Source: Microcebus murinus (Eukaryota; Chordata; Mammalia; Primates; Cheirogaleidae). Taken from it: DNA of 64,000 nucleotides. The notes under the pieces were generated by a model. That model saw nothing but the letters and a program-made list of their open reading frames with translations, was not told where the DNA came from and did not search any database. Shown piece after piece: positions 48,481 through 60,808 of the stretch. Position 1 is the first letter of the stretch; every line of letters begins with the position of its first letter. Made by a program: the position numbers and the translations under genes. Where the stretch lies: NCBI RefSeq assembly GCF_040939455.1, contig NC_134107.1:17919537-17983536 (forward strand), given 5' to 3'.

Positions 48481-50273
48481 CAACATAGGAGTCAGAATCT
48501 TTTTTTTTTTTTTTCTCAAGTTCCTGGAGGACCTCAACATCCCAATCTGTTAGATTGTCTCTATAGTTTTTATCAGGAAAGATAACCAGAAGCTTTTGGT
48601 TTTCATATGCCAGAGACAATAGTATACCTTTACTTGCTTTCATCAGGATATGTTGACCTTTTGTTCTCTGTCATTACATAGTCTGAAGGGTCTTTGATTG
48701 TCTCCATATCTTACAGACCATTATGGGAAGTGGCTAAGACATTGGTGTGTTGGTCCTGTACTTAGAAAATTAAAATAATTTTGGAAAATTGGTAACAAGA
48801 AAATATGGGGAGGAGATATGCATGTAGGTGGTATTCTCAGCATAGGCACAGAATGGAAGTTAACATTGTTACATTTTGTGATTACCATTGCCCCTTATTT
48901 GTATCATCAGTCCTGATAATTACCTCCCTTTCTTTGTAGATCTCTTAATTTTATTGAGACTATCTGGAAAACACAGTAATAATATTTATTATTTACTGCT
49001 CATATCAATGAAATATGGAAATATCTATACTTATTTGAATTTCTATATATTTCTACATGCCATGTACATATTAAATCATGTCACTGTCTTAATGATAAAA
49101 TCCAGTCAGCATGGAGCAATCTATTATATTTACCCTCTTTTGTTTTATCAATACCTTTTAATATTCTCTATGGAAAATTTCCCTTTTTTTTTATCTTTTT
49201 ATGAGTAACCTGTCCTTTTTTTTTTTTGGATTTCATTGCTTCAATATATTTCAATTAGCAGTGAATAGTAATTTTATTATTACAAGAATTTTTTTGGCAC
49301 TGAGAATGCCACAACTTCACCAGGAAGGACGCCTTAGGTTGGCTCCTTTTTTTCTCTGCCCATGTAATTTGTAGGAGCTTCTATGTTTTCTATCATGACA
49401 GAACAGTTGAAGCACATGTTATTTATTTTCTCACTCTAAAACATAAACTCAGCTGTCTTCTAAGAATTCCTGATTTTTTCACGTGACTGGTAGTATTGTG
49501 GATACAAATACTAATTAAGTCCAAAGCATGCACACACAGAATATTAAGGGGCACATTAGATTTTCTTCTTTTAGCATGGAAGGAGTGGTGGTCTGAGGTG
49601 TGTCTCTACATTGTTTCCTGAGCAGAAACTAGTGGGTTGACTGACAGAGCAGAAACTTAGACTAATACTGGAATTAGTCTGGGAGAGGTATATGGATAGA
49701 TTTCTGTGAAATGACAGTGAGAGGAAATTCCTATTCCATTATAATTGCCCACTGAATGGCATCCATTGCAGAGAAGATTTTCAGTAGTGAGATGGATGGG
49801 ATGACATACACTAAGGGGCTGGAAAGCCTATTTCCTTCTCCATAAACCAGTAGTTAAATCATGTGTGCGTTACAAATTAGCTATGGTAGCAAGGCTAGAG
49901 ACTATGCATAGGGTCAGCAAACTTTTCTTTTCCTTGTTCAAGCTTTGCAACCTTCATCAATACAATTCTAATCAGAGGCACTAGCAACTTTTCTTACCTA
50001 AGTGGTGCTATTGCTATTTTTTGTTTCCTAAAGTCTATTTTCTTCATGATCTGATTTATGATAGGATCTGATTTATATTATAAATCAGATCATAGTTCAT
50101 TATTGCTTAAATCCTCAAATATAACAAGAATAAAATCCAAACTTCTTACTCTGATCTAAAGATGTGCTGCTTAAAGGGTGGTTTAAAAGCCGGAATCATG
50201 AGTGTCAAGTGGAATCTTGTTCAAAAGGAAGATTCTTAGGCCCTGCCCCAGAACTACTGAATTAAAATCTACA
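48481..50273. other. AT-rich intergenic DNA with a small hairpin
   Basis: T-runs at about 48499-48514 and 49217-49227. A 13-bp fold-back at 50065-50077 / 50079-50091. The 106-codon frame at 48888 is AT-biased and unlike any family I know. Confidence 0.4.
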
Positions 50274-50720
50274 TTCCAACAAGCAACTTATGAATGCATG
50301 AGTGAATTAATAAAATGTGGTATATATATGCCATGGAGTACCACTCAGCCACAAAAAAAAAACAATGGTGATGTAGTACCTCTTGTATTTTCCTGGAGCC
50401 GGAACCCATTCTACTAAGTGAAGTATCTCAAGTGGAAAAACGAGCACCACATGTACTCACTATCAAATTGGTATTAACTGATCAACACTTATGTGCACAT
50501 ATAGTAGTGACATTCACCAGGTGTCTGGCAGATGGGAGAGGGAGCAGGGGATGGGTATATACACACCTAATTGGTGCAGTGTGCACCATCTGGGGGATGG
50601 ACAGACTTGAATCTCTGACTCAGATGGGCAAAGACAATATATGTAACCTAAATGTCTGTACCCCTGTAATATACTGAAATATAAAAAAATAAAAATAAAA
50701 CACTAGAAACTAAAAAATTA
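50274..50720 (+). mobile_element. L1 3' end (lemur-type), sense
   Basis: 'ACATTCCAACAAGCAACTTA' leads into 'GTGGTATATATATGCCATGG', 'CCACTCAGCCACAAAAAAAA' and the same 3' UTR as at 18205 ('CACCACATGTACTCACTATC', 'CTGTACCCCTGTAATATACTG'), with an A-rich tail. Confidence 0.85.
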
Positions 50721-50734
50721 AAAAATAAAAATAA

Positions 50735-51255
50735 AGATATGATAATTCTGTCATTCACAACAACATGCATGGAATTGGAGGACATAATGGTAAGTGAAAT
50801 AAGCCAGGCACCAGAAGACAAATATTGTATGATCTCACTTATACATAGGATCTACAAATGTTGGTCGCATAGAAACAGAGAGTGGAAAGGTGGTTACGGA
50901 AGTTGATTGGGAAGGGAGAAAGATCAGCAAAAGGGAGATGCTGATCAAAGGGTACAAAAGCTGGAGAAATAAGTTTTAGTGAACTATTGTTCTATATAGT
51001 GACTATAGTTGATTTATCAGATATTTTGAAATTGCTAAAAAATAATTTTTAACATCTTTTCCAGAAAAAATGGTAAGTTGGTGAAGTGACAAATGTGTTA
51101 ATTAGCTTCATTGAGTCTTTCAACAGTGTCTACATAGATCAAAACTGCACATTGCATTGTTATAAATGTATACTATTAATATTTGTATGTCAAGGAAGGA
51201 AAGAAAAAAAAGAAAGAAAGGAAGGGAGAAAGAAAAAAATAAAAAAAAAAAAAAC
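50735..51255 (+). mobile_element. Older L1 3' UTR with A/G-rich tail, sense
   Basis: 'GGACATAATGGTAAGTGAAATAAGCCAGGC', 'TATGATCTCACTTATACA' and 'GAAAGGTGGTTACGG' mark an older L1 type. The tail at about 51195-51255 is (AAAG/AAGG)-rich poly-A. It lies immediately 3' of the younger L1 end, suggesting the younger L1 inserted into it. Confidence 0.7.
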
Positions 51256-53234
51256 GACTAAACTGAGGATCAAGAAAATGAAATGGCATGTTTGAGCTCA
51301 CAGGGCTAGTAATTTCCAGTTTTGGTTTTGCGGTTTCCTTATGAACTGTGTTTAGCTGTTACGCAGTAAGAGATGGGTCCAGAATTTGCTATGATCAGGG
51401 AGAAGAAAACTAAGACCCAAACTCGCTTTGAATAATTGAGAATACACTAAGATCATGATAAACCATCTCTAAATTCCTGTGGATTCTGTGTGTGGTCCCT
51501 GAAGCCCATATTATAGGTATTGCTGCTCCTACCATGAATGTACCTATTTTTATGACTACCAGTATTAAGCAAAACAGAGGATGAGAACATGCTGGTCACG
51601 TCATTGTTCATGTTCAGTGGAGGGAGGAATGTTGGAAAATCCAACAAACACATCGACAAGGAATCCCTCAGATCAAATAATTAAATTGTAATTATTGGTC
51701 TGGGACATTATCCCTCAAGAATAAAAAGTTCAGCCTAAGGCTCCAAAATGAAAAAAAAAAAAAAAAAGAAAGAAAGAAAATCCTCAGACAACTTGGGAAT
51801 TTCACTGTGTATGCATTCACTATCTTCTTTTTAAAAAAATCTATAAAATAACTGAGTTGGAATATAGTAGAATCTCACTTGTGGTTACCGTAAAACAAGA
51901 TTTTTTTTATCTGCACAGAATTTTTTTTTTTTGTCATGGGTATTGTTTGCTTTGTATTTTATGGGATTTTGTTTGCATGTATATGTGAAGAAGACAGGTA
52001 TGAAGTAGATTACATCCAAACATAGCTTCTGACCTGAGGGTATGTTCTGTCTGTTGTACCTATATTTCGAATAGTCTATTGATATGTAAATAATTCTAAT
52101 AAAATAAAATAAGACCAGCAGTTATTTAACCAAAGGATATCTTGGAATTAGTCAGACTAGAATACAAATTATGACTCTGCTAAATGCTCTAGCTTTTATA
52201 AATTTGTATAGCCTCTCTGATCTGCAATATCTTTTTCCTTAAAATGAATATAAATACATTTTGGAATTGTTGTGGAGATAAAACATACTGTCTTTAAAAT
52301 ACCTAGTCAAATGCTTGCCATGTACCAGATAATCACAGTAGGTACAAATTAATATTAGTGGGTTTTTTTTTGTTAATTTTTTTTGGTTGTTGTTTTCTAT
52401 AGAGAGTTTTTGTCAGGAGTGGGGGAAGCTGATTTATTTGCCCCTACTTAACATCAGAATTTGTTAACTCTTGTTGTGATGTTTCCCAGTATAGCATTCT
52501 TGCTGATTTAAGGTTTGCCTATTAGGGCAAGGCCTTCCAGAAATCCCTGATCTTATATTTTCCTCTTTCTCTGACATCCTTTATCAAAACCAGACCCCAG
52601 TGATTTGTTCAAAGGATATGTGAAAGTAACTCACACTAAGTGGTAAATTATCATCAACAATGTTCTTCGTAAGCACTATAAGTGATGATTTTATTTCATC
52701 AAATGATAATTCCTTCTCCAGCATAATTTTTATAACATAGTGATGGATCCATTAGAAAAATACATTTTGTGCTGCCTAGTAACCCTTTCTAATGTTCTTA
52801 TTTAATGGGTGGATGATAAGATTATGATGTGACATAACCTTTATTCTTTAGTCCGTAAAATTCTTAGTTATTTATTTTTTTGTAACAGTAAAGTTCATTT
52901 GTTGATGAACCAATAACCAATGAAGGGACATCATGAATTTTGACAATGTTAAATGCGCATTGGGCTTATATGAGTTTATATAGGCTCTAAATGCCTTCAT
53001 AGTGATAAGTCAAATGCTTTAAATAGGGATATGTTTGATAGCCCTTTCACTAGGTTTTAGGTGCTTGCACATATATTCAGTAAATCCCCAAGTGACCTTG
53101 CACAAGTTGTTTAGTGTCTTAAATATATTGTCTCTCGTCATTTTTCAAAAGGGTTGCCAACAATTCCTGTTCTATATACTTAATAAGAATCCTCTACTGA
53201 GGATCACAGAGCATAATGATACTGTGTTGATAAT
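51256..53234. other. AT-rich intergenic DNA, nothing recognised
   Basis: A-run with AAAG units at about 51751-51779; T-runs at 51901-51931. No gene. Confidence 0.35.
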
Positions 53235-53455
53235 AGTTAATACGTATGGAGCACTTACAATCCATGCTTAATTCTGTTATAGGTGATTCATGCACACTAT
53301 CTCATTTAATTCCTTCATCGACTCTATAAGTTAGGTGCTACTTTTGACCCATCCTACAGATGAGGAAGATAAGGCACAGACTGGCGTGAATTGCACAAGA
53401 CCCCTCAGCCCACAAGAGATGGAGGCCGGCGTGTAATGCAGGCGGTCAGATGGCA
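53235..53455 (+). repeat. MIR SINE
   Basis: Near-complete MIR order: 'TGGAGCACTTACAATCCATG', 'CTATCTCATTTAATTCCTTC', 'CCTACAGATGAGGAAGATAAGGCACAGA', 'GCACAAGACCCCTCAGCCC'. Confidence 0.8.
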
Positions 53456-54479
53456 GATCCTGGGTGCTTCACCTTCAGTTGATCAATTATGTGTCATTCT
53501 GTTGCCGACAGAGAAACTCACTGTGAATGTCATTTGTTGTCACAATAATCACTTCTAAAAGTCCCCAAAACATTTCTATTTGGAGCAGAACTTTCTAACT
53601 GGTACCTGGAGCACATGGAAGGGAACTTGTAGCCTCTTCTGTCCACTCCTTTTCCTGCTACTTTTGACAAACCAGAACTATGTGACTTGACTTCTGTCTC
53701 CTCTTTCCAGGTCCATTTTTCCTTTGCCCCTTGACTTGGTACTTTATGTAATTTAGTTGACCAGTTCATAGAATCATTTGATTTGAAAAACCCTGATTTA
53801 AATCAAAGTTTATGAACGCTGTCTAAAAAAATACTACATGTGAGTTAGTATTGTATGCAAAAGGACATTTTCCATGATCTATTATTTTTTCCTGACCCGA
53901 AACTACTTGTTTCTTAAATGTCTTCTTGAGCAAGATTCTCCACTCCCTCAGGAACCAGTCAGTTTCCTTTATTGCAAGTTTCCTTGGACTGTATGCTCTA
54001 TGAGAGAATCAAGAATGTTTGCTATATTTACCGGCGTATGCTGAGAATCTGGTACATACTAGAATATCAAAAAAGGTAATTTTGAAAAGCAGAAGAAAAA
54101 AAAAAAGCAAAAAGAAAGAAAGGAATGAAAAAACGAGTGGATGGATGATTGAATGCTGCTTCTTGCTATTTTAACTCTGCCTACTTGTAGGTTTCTTCAT
54201 TACCCCATCTGTCTCTGCATTGCTTCTCTTAAGTTCTTAAACTGCTCAAAGTAGAAGTCAGTTACCCAAATATACACAGGATTACCTGTGTGTAAACTAG
54301 GGGCAAACAGGCACAGGAAGGGTCCTAGGAAACTCTCAATAACTAGATTACTAACTTTAACTTATCTTGATACTTTTTATTATTATTATTTCCCTGAAAT
54401 ATTTCTTATTAGAGAAATGAATTACAGATAATTGAAGCATCACTGTTTGTTATTAGGACAATTAATGATAGACACTATT
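53456..54479. other. Intergenic DNA with an L2-like end
   Basis: 53985-54070 ('GACTGTATGCTCTATGAGAG ... GAATCTGGTACATACTAGAATATC') is a diverged L2 3' end. Otherwise nothing recognised. Confidence 0.4.
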
Positions 54480-54990
54480 TCTGGATTGCCTCTTATATGT
54501 AGAAATTGTCTTAAATTCTTTGTTTCTTTGTATATATTATTATTATTATTATTTTATTTATTTTATTTTTTTTGAGAGAGAGTCTCACTCTGTTGTCCAG
54601 GCTGGAGTACAGTGGTGCGATCACATTTCACTTCAATCTCCAGCTCCCAGGCTCAAGTAATCACACTGTTGAGCCCCCTGAGTTCCTACAACGAAAGATG
54701 TGTGCCACCAAGCCCTGCTAATTTATTTAATTCTTTGCAAGACCTCCCTATCTTGCCCAGGATTGTCCTGGCCTCAAGAAATCCTCCTGCCTCAGCCTCC
54801 CAATGTCCTGGGATTACACGTGTGAGTCACCATGCCCCACCTGCATTATTTCTTTTAACCTTTTAAAACTCCTCACAAAATTGGTTCTTCTATTATTCTC
54901 ATTTTACACATAGCAAAACCATCCCAGATCACACAGGGTGGAAGTGGTGAAGCTGAGAGAATTAGTAATTACTGTTCCTCGTGACTACTT
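54480..54990 (+). repeat. MIR-like SINE split by an Alu
   Basis: 'GGATTGCCTCTTATATGTAG' before the Alu and 'CTTTTAACCTTTTAAAACTCC ... TATTCTCATTTTACACATAG ... AGATCACACAGGGTGGAAGTGG' after it follow MIR order. Confidence 0.55.
54572..54841 (-). mobile_element. Alu SINE, antisense, old and diverged
   Basis: 'GAGTCTCACTCTGTTGTCCAGGCTGGAGTACAGTGG'-type start and 'CCTCAGCCTCCCAATGTCCTGGGATTACACG' end. It carries many substitutions relative to the other Alus here; preceded by (TTA)n. Confidence 0.85.
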
Positions 54991-55554
54991 TTATTGTTGG
55001 TGTGTGCAGTCTTTGTTCTTTTGGGTGTCAGGGTGTCTAAGCACTAGAAGGTTGCCCCAGGGTGATAACAGAAGCACAAGCTGCTGTTCCTGCCAGTACT
55101 TAGAGATTGGTCCGGTGTCACATGAAGCAATGACCTTCATTGCTATTTACTTGACTGCTGCATCATGCTGCTTTGTTGTTGTGTGTAGAACAAAATAAGA
55201 ATTGAATATTTTTGAAGTAGGTGAGATATGAATAAGGCTTTGAAGAATGAATAGGATTTGAAATGATTATGAATGGGCAAAAGAGCATTCCTATTTAGAA
55301 GAATCAAAAGTATCTGTTTAACTCTGGTCAGTATTTGAATTTAATAGTCTTATCTCATGAGAATATTGTCTCCAAATCAGGAGAAAAAATTTCCATTTGT
55401 AGTGTAGATCAACTACTTGAGACACAATCTCAGACCAAGATTTCTCCATATTTTCTTATGTCTTGGATTTCCAAAACTCTGACATAATAATAGGGCATTA
55501 GATTTTGTCTTCAAGTGAGTGAATAGTTATATGAGAGGAAGGTGACCTGCAGAA
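54991..55554. other. Upstream flank of the family-2 OR
   Basis: Nothing assignable. A possible 3' splice site (GTGACCTGCAG) ends 3 bases before the start codon. Confidence 0.35.
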
Positions 55555-56490
55555 ATGGATTCCATGAAAACGAACTTCACTGTGACTGAATTTGTTTTCC
55601 TGGGTCTCTCATCTCAGCCAAAGATGCAGCCTATTGTTTTCGTTATGTTCTTGTTCTTTTATTTATTAACAGTATCTGGGAATATTATCATCATTACTAT
55701 TATCCAGATAGAACCTCGTCTCCAAACCCCCATGTACTTCTTCCTCACTAATTTGTCGTTCCTGGACATTTGCTACACGTCCACCAATGTCCCACAAATG
55801 CTGTCCAACATGGTGAGGAAAAAGAATACCATCTCATTCTCTGGCTGTGCTACTCAGATGTACTTCTCCCTCTCCTTTGGAATGATTGAGTGTGTTCTTC
55901 TCGGTGTCATGGCTTATGACAGGTATGTGGCCATTTGTCATCCTCTTCATTACACTGTCATTATGGATCGTAACACCTGTGTCCAACTGGCAGTCATGTC
56001 CTGGTCCAGTAGTTTCCTGAGTTCCATGGTTATCAATGTCCTCACCTTGAGTTTGCCCTACTGTGGGCCCAATACCCTGAATCACTTTTTCTGTGAGGTG
56101 CTTTCTGTCCTGAAGCTGGCTTGCACAGATACCTCCCTCACTGAATTCGTTGTTTTTATCTTCAGCATCATCATCGTCTTCATCCCTTTCCTACTCATTG
56201 TTGTTTCATATGCCCGGATCCTTCAGTCTGTTCTCAGGATGCGGTCAGCCTCTGGCAGATACAAAGCACTATCCACCTGTGCCTCCCACTTGACAGTGGT
56301 GGCCTTATTTTATGGGACTGCCAGCTTCATGTACATGAGACCTCCATCAAAGTCATCCTGGGCTGGAGGCAAGATCATTACAGTGTTCTACACAGTGGTC
56401 ACACCCATGCTCAACCCCTTGATTTACAGCCTAAGGAACCAGGATGTGAAAGGAGCTTTAAGAAGAGCTATCATGAAACAGAGAACATGA
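55555..56490 (+). CDS. OR2AH1: Olfactory receptor family 2, OR2AH1-like (intact)
   Basis: A 311-residue odorant receptor of a different family from its neighbours. Motifs: Asn7-Phe-Thr glycosylation site, Gly42-Asn43, LQTPMYFF (56-63), Cys98, MAYDRY (119-124), HPLHYT (129-134), a family-2-like second extracellular loop (PYCGPNTLNHFFCEV, 168-182), KALSTC (237-242, Leu for the usual Phe), and [19 protein letters not shown] (284-302). In-frame Met1 and Met4 are both possible starts; Met1 gives the usual length. The assignment to OR2AH1 combines family-2 features with its place beside OR9G genes, where human OR2AH1P (a pseudogene) lies as I recall. If the tandem duplication unit is about 20.4 kb, this gene may have a second copy beyond the window. 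Confidence 0.9.
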   Translation: MDSMKTNFTVTEFVFLGLSSQPKMQPIVFVMFLFFYLLTVSGNIIIITIIQIEPRLQTPMYFFLTNLSFLDICYTSTNVPQMLSNMVRKKNTISFSGCATQMYFSLSFGMIECVLLGVMAYDRYVAICHPLHYTVIMDRNTCVQLAVMSWSSSFLSSMVINVLTLSLPYCGPNTLNHFFCEVLSVLKLACTDTSLTEFVVFIFSIIIVFIPFLLIVVSYARILQSVLRMRSASGRYKALSTCASHLTVVALFYGTASFMYMRPPSKSSWAGGKIITVFYTVVTPMLNPLIYSLRNQDVKGALRRAIMKQRT

Positions 56491-56701
56491 GAGCTATTAA
56501 TGGGATACTAACCTTCGCTGTTAATTATCTTATGAACATGAAGTTGAAGAGTAAAAAAAAAAATGGGTTGGGCACTCAATACCTGTCCTGCTACTCATAG
56601 AAGTCACATAAATCCAGAGGCAAACTCAACACAAAAAATTATTTCCTCCAAGGTCACAAGCAGAGCTATAATGTGTTAAAACAACTCCCTTCATTGAATG
56701 G
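56491..56701. other. 3' flank of the family-2 OR
   Basis: Nothing recognised apart from an A-run near 56553. Confidence 0.4.
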
Positions 56702-56930
56702 CGACTATTTTTTTTATTTCCGGATATTCCAAGGGTACAAATTTTAGGTTATGTATATTGCCCTTGCCTCACCTGAGTCAGAGCTTCAAGCATGTCCATC
56801 CCCCCGATAGTGCACACTGCACCCATTAGGTGTGTATAGACCCATTCCCTCCTCCCCCCTCCCATCTGCCTGACACCCAATGTATGTCATTACTCTATGT
56901 GCACTTAAGTGTTAATCAGTTAATAAAATG
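56702..56930 (-). mobile_element. L1 3' UTR (lemur-type), antisense
   Basis: T-run at about 56709, then 'CCAAGGGTACAAATTTTAGG', 'TCAAGCATGTCCATCCCCCC' and 'GTGCACTTAAGTGTTAATCAG', the reverse of the 3' UTR seen at 50274. Confidence 0.8.
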
Positions 56931-57132
56931 GCTACTATTTTGTTAGTCACTGAAAAAAAAAACTTATTTCTTTAAAATCACAGGCTAACAAAAATTTTAA
57001 AAAATAAATAAAATCACAGGCTATCTGAAATTCATTGTTTGAAATTATATCAGTTAGAAAAAAGATAGTTCTTCTGCCTATATTTATTTGTTTACTTTTC
57101 TTTCCTTATATCTTTATTCTATAAACTATTTT

Positions 57133-57262
57133 CTTTTTTTTTTATTTCAGAATGTTATGGGGGTACAAATGTTTAGGTTACATATGTTGCTTTATCCCCG
57201 CCTAAGTCAGAGCTATAAGCATGTCCATCCCCCAGACAGTGCCCACCGCACCCATTAGATGT
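57133..57262 (-). mobile_element. L1 3' UTR fragment (lemur-type), antisense
   Basis: 'TTATTTCAGAATGTTATGGG', 'TATAAGCATGTCCATCCCCC' and 'CACCGCACCCATTAGATGTG': same family as 56702-56930, severely 5'-truncated. Confidence 0.8.
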
Positions 57263-58238
57263 GAATATAATGAAACTATATTTAGAACAGGAAGAAGACA
57301 ATTGTAATTTCAAGCTTCTAATTTAGCTATGAATGTGGGAAATCATTTCTTTTCTATGGGCCTTCTTTTAAAAATGAAATGGTTGTCAGATTATATAATC
57401 TCTAAGTATCTATCTATGTGTCTATGAATATCATCACCATATCTATTATCTCTGAAAATAGGTTTACTATAAACTTGACAAAATTTATTCTGAAATGGGT
57501 TTTTAATTTTCATTTTTTGGACATAACTTGTTTATTTTAATAATGATAATGCAGTGATGAAAGGTTTCAATATCATGACTATTGGTATAGAGGATATAAT
57601 AACCATTACTATCATACACCATGTTACCATTTTTCCTAATCTATATCTTTCCTCTTGAAACATGAAAACATCATTTAATACCACAATTATAAAGTATAAG
57701 GATTATAAAATGGTGAAGGGGAAATATTAATAATTAATACCAATTGTGCCTCATTGATATCACTCTTTCAACATAACCTGAAATCTGAAATGCTTCTTTG
57801 GATGTCATGTCCTATTTTGCCTCTTTTCTTCTACCTATTCATGTTATGGTGACTTCTCTAGCTCACTTGGCCTTGCAAAGATTTAACTCACCATAGTCAT
57901 AGACAAATGTAGCTCTTTCAATGGGAGCTTCATAACATAATTTTGTATAAATCCTGATTAATGAATCTAATCCAATCACCAGACTAAAGATAGCCACAAA
58001 TCTAGTCCTTTATAGAAGTTCCCCAAACTTCTTCCCTAAATTTCATCATGTATGCCACTTTTTATAGTGCTATACACAACTCTAGAAAATACTGGAGTAG
58101 AAACCAGCAGAAACTAGCTCCAGTATCAGCTCTACATGCAGAAGCTAAGAGCACATCTGCATGCCATTAAAACTGTCATGACTCCAGTTTCATAAGGTGA
58201 AGAAATAGGTTACTAATACTCCCCTATGAATCTTAAAG
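57263..58238. other. AT-rich intergenic DNA, nothing recognised
   Basis: No gene or clear repeat. Confidence 0.35.
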
Positions 58239-58303
58239 AACTCATATATATACATATATAAAACTCATATATATATGAGTTCTAATATATGTATATATAT
58301 GAG

Positions 58304-58345
<42 letters not shown>
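58239..58345. repeat. Nested AT-rich palindromes and (TA)n
   Basis: Perfect 21-bp arms at 58239-58259 and 58285-58305 enclose a second, 20-bp perfect palindrome at 58262-58281. A (TA)n run of about 40 bases follows to 58345. Confidence 0.9.
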
Positions 58346-58347
<2 letters not shown>

Positions 58348-60079
58348 GATTTCCTGAGACCTGAAATAAGATCTAAGTTTCAGTAGTTGTTCTCTAGCCC
58401 AATAAGGTATGGTCATTCATTTGTTCAATGAACATTTGTTGCTCACTTCATACATTCCAATACTTGAAGATAAAAAAATGAGCCTTTCTTAAAGTCTCAC
58501 AGTCTACCAAGAGAGTCATCATATTAAGGTATATATGTTTTAGTGTTATAGTAGAATTGCATAGATAGTACTTCTCTAGAACATTGGAGATCAACCACTT
58601 ATTAAACCTAGACTTGTTTCAATACACTACATCAGCTTTTCATATAGTTTAACATCTGAACAAGAGAGTTTTTGTGAGTGAAGTGTAGCACTACTGATAC
58701 CTCCTTCAGGACAATAGTCAAAAACCAAAACTGCTTTGAGCAAGAGGGACAACTGGCTACAATAACATTATTTTCTTTAGTCCTCATAGCAACCCCATTC
58801 TGTAGGTGTCATTGGCACCATTTTGCAGATGAGAAAACACTGGAGGGTGTTTCTAAAAATGATTTATAAAAGCATTGATTCTATAAATTGATTGATTTGT
58901 GACATGAAACAGAAGTAGGCATGTTCCAGGTGGGTCTGTGGATTTTGGAGCAAAAGGATTAGCATAAGCAAAAGTATACACAGGGGGAAATGCATGGTAT
59001 ACTTAGATCGCTGTGACTTGAACTTCTAGGAGGTGAGATATGGAAGGGAATGGCTGAGGATGAAGCTGAAAATGTGGAATTTCCTATTTCACCTGTGGCT
59101 GCCATTCATGGTGTTGCTTCATCATGGGCTCTGGTCTAGTCTCCTAAAGTCAGGTCTGGTGAAGAAGCTTGCTGTCCTCATTAACACTTCATTTAACAGA
59201 GTTAAACACGCAGGTACCAACATGGCTGCTTCCACAGTCCCCCTTGTGGCTGCACAGTTTTGTAGTGCATGTAGATGTTTAAAGCAGTGCAGCCAAAAAC
59301 ATTTCTTATTACTTGTTTCTTCACACAAATATCCTTTAAGTGTCTATTATGAGCTTATTATTATGATGGGAAAAACCCAGATGCATCTTATACAGTGCCT
59401 TCCTTCAAAACATTTACACATGATTACAATACTCACACACAATCATGAGTTACAAATTGAGGGATTTTGCTATTCAGAAGAGAGTGTTTTCTACCAGCCT
59501 AGTAGATTGGAGAAAGAGGAATTTCTGAGGAATGGTATGTAAGCTGGTCTTTAAAGGAAGAGTTTGGACTTCCTGAGTCATGAAGTTGAGACTGTCAAAG
59601 GAGAATGAAGTAGAGGATGTGGAAGTAGTGGATGAGGAAAAGCAGAATAATACCAAACAGATGGTTTAGAAAGAAGTTCTGAAATACCAAGAAAAGGACT
59701 TTGGCAATTTTATATTTCTAAATTTAGGCGACAGGGCTATTTATGAGATCCTTTGGGAAACTGAGACCCTAATAACTTCAAGTATCCTCTCCAACATAGA
59801 GATTGAAGGCAGCGACTTCAGGCTAAATTCTTGCCTTGGCGTAAAACCAGACATGGGGCTAAATGTAAGAGTTTTATTCAAGCCCCACTAAGAAAAGCAC
59901 ACCATCTGTGCCTGTAAACCTGATTCAAGTAGCCAGAGCCTACTCAGATTTATAATACCAGCCTAATGATTATGTTGCTGTACTTGTTTCTTGAAAGTTT
60001 GCTCTGCTAATGGATACGTGATAGAAATATCTGCTCCCCAAGTGATAATCTCCCACATACTTATATTGATGCCAGATCA
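58346..60079. other. Intergenic DNA with a MIR-like piece
   Basis: 58770-58860 ('GTCCTCATAGCAACCCCATTCTGTAGG ... TTTTGCAGATGAGAAAACACTGG') is MIR. The 169-codon frame at 59033-59542 has no recognisable domain. Confidence 0.45.
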
Positions 60080-60490
60080 GTGGGCTACATTTCAGCTTCA
60101 TCACTAAACCCTCCTACTTGGTACTCAGCCCTAATGGCCCATGTACAGGCCCCACAGTTTCCAGCCCCTTTGCCTATATTTACTGTTTTCTCCCTCTGGT
60201 ACTCCCTACCTCATTTTGCTTCTTTCTTTAGATTCTGGTCCATGATTTAAAGACAACTCAATGCCCCCTTCTCCATAATGCCTACCCTTGTCTCCCAAGA
60301 GGATGTGCTATCTTTCTAGGATCAGTTACCAAAGCACTTTGCAATCTTCCTTTTTTTCTTTTTTTTGTTTTTTGGTGTTATTTTTTCCTGTAATACAGAG
60401 TATTTGCATTCCTCTTATCTCCCTATAGGTGTAAACTCCATGCGGTCAGGTATACATATCTTATATTGTCCACCAGGTCTTAAGTACAGA
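60080..60490 (+). repeat. L2 LINE 3' fragment, diverged
   Basis: 'CTCCCTCTGGTACTCCCTACC', 'CAACTCAATGCCCCCTTCTCC' and 'GTAAACTCCATGCGGTCAGG' follow the order of an L2 tail. Confidence 0.45.
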
Positions 60491-60808
60491 TTGTTTAGAA
60501 AATTCTCACCTGACGTCATAAAGCTGGAGAGTAGAGAAAGCAGAATTCAATCTCAGTTTTATCTCACTCTGACATCTCTGCTCTTAACCATTTCTGCATC
60601 AGTTTTTGCCTTCAGAGCCCCTGGTACAGGGATTATCAACTCTTTGCTGATTTTAGGAAACAAATTCATATGACTATGCAGCCTGTTATAGAGACTATGA
60701 TTGGCATGTTTACCATTGTTTGATTTTGTTACTGGAAAAGATTTTTAATATGTGAAAGAGAAGTCAGGACTTTTCAAACATAAAGAATTTATTGGTCTCT
60801 TATTTGGG

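Noticed and set aside
59033..59542. 169-codon plus-strand open frame
   Set aside because: No domain, signal or family resemblance; an antisense frame also runs through it; no gene structure nearby. Probably chance.
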